A DNA stretch of 64,000 nucleotides from Brassica napus. Taxonomy: Eukaryota; Streptophyta; Magnoliopsida; Brassicales; Brassicaceae. A program made the translations under genes and the position numbers. Shown here one piece after another: positions 63,890 to 64,000 of the stretch (position 1 is its first letter; each line of letters begins with the position of its first letter). The notes below the pieces were generated by a model. The model was not told the origin of the DNA and ran no database searches. It was given only the letters and a program-made list of their open reading frames with translations. The stretch covers positions 29,386,423 to 29,450,422 of the forward strand of contig NC_063436.1 of NCBI RefSeq assembly GCF_020379485.1. Reading direction: 5' to 3'.

Positions 63890-64000
63890 GTACGAACCAA
63901 TCATCTACTCCAAATGTTCTGTTTTTGAAATTGGGATAATGATGAATTTTTCTCAAAGTTTTCATTTTTATTATTTTTTAATTGGTTCTTTATGATGTTT
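63890..64000 (+). other. Start of intron 1 of the plastid protein gene
   Basis: AT-rich sequence after the donor; no acceptor before the end of the window. Confidence 0.6.

Overview
The window is nuclear DNA of a crucifer (Brassicaceae), most likely Brassica, Raphanus or a close relative. The evidence is AT-rich intergenic DNA, split genes with GT-AG introns, near-identity of the recognised proteins to Arabidopsis families, and dense nested plant transposons. The recognised host genes lie in the order I remember for Arabidopsis At4g31380 to At4g31530: a FPF1-like gene, CTF7/ECO1, a KAKU4-like gene (here a pseudogene), an ADA1-like gene (here duplicated), a RING-H2 gene, coatomer beta, an OXS3-family gene and a plastid NAD(P)-binding protein. 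Several Arabidopsis members of the run are missing, and a CYP71-type P450 sits where I do not expect one. That fits a fractionated copy of a triplicated block. These locus numbers are from memory.

Layout. 0-3 kb: AT-rich DNA with a terminal-inverted-repeat element and a truncated LINE. 3.7-4.1 kb: FPF1-like gene. 5.3-8.1 kb: a Helitron inserted into an older MITE. 8.66-10.35 kb: CTF7 in six exons with clustered E2F sites. 11.5-12.85 kb: a non-coding poly(A) retroposon whose empty site is preserved in a nearby duplication. 15.2-17.6 kb: KAKU4-like pseudogene. 17.9-31.5 kb: a tandem ADA1-like pair. Copy A is split by an old Copia element (18.37-27.74 kb), which is split in turn by a very young gag-only LTR element (19.65-24.97 kb). 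Copy A is also cut off by a Harbinger-type MITE, while copy B is intact. 32.06-33.79 kb: RING-H2 gene on the minus strand. 34.51-34.61 kb: a 100-N assembly gap. 34.6-39.68 kb: a PIF/Harbinger transposon with three genes. 42.3-45.5 kb: coatomer beta. 46.9-47.9 kb: OXS3-like gene on the minus strand. 48.49-52.75 kb: a second Helitron. 53.5-62.9 kb: a P450 gene whose single 7.8 kb intron holds a Copia element and a hAT-type element. 63.6 kb to the end: first exon of a plastid Rossmann-fold protein.

The host genes serve separate housekeeping or developmental roles (cohesion, vesicle coats, transcription co-activation, ubiquitin ligation, flowering) and do not form a pathway. What ties the window together is layered transposition. 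At least four insertions have boundaries supported by target-site duplications or by reconstructed empty sites, so the order of insertion can be read. Nothing here is clearly a new biological system. The most unusual items are the young gag-only LTR element whose reading frame runs on into its LTR, the Harbinger element carrying a GRF zinc-finger gene, and Pol III-like A/B boxes inside a Helitron and inside a hAT-type element.
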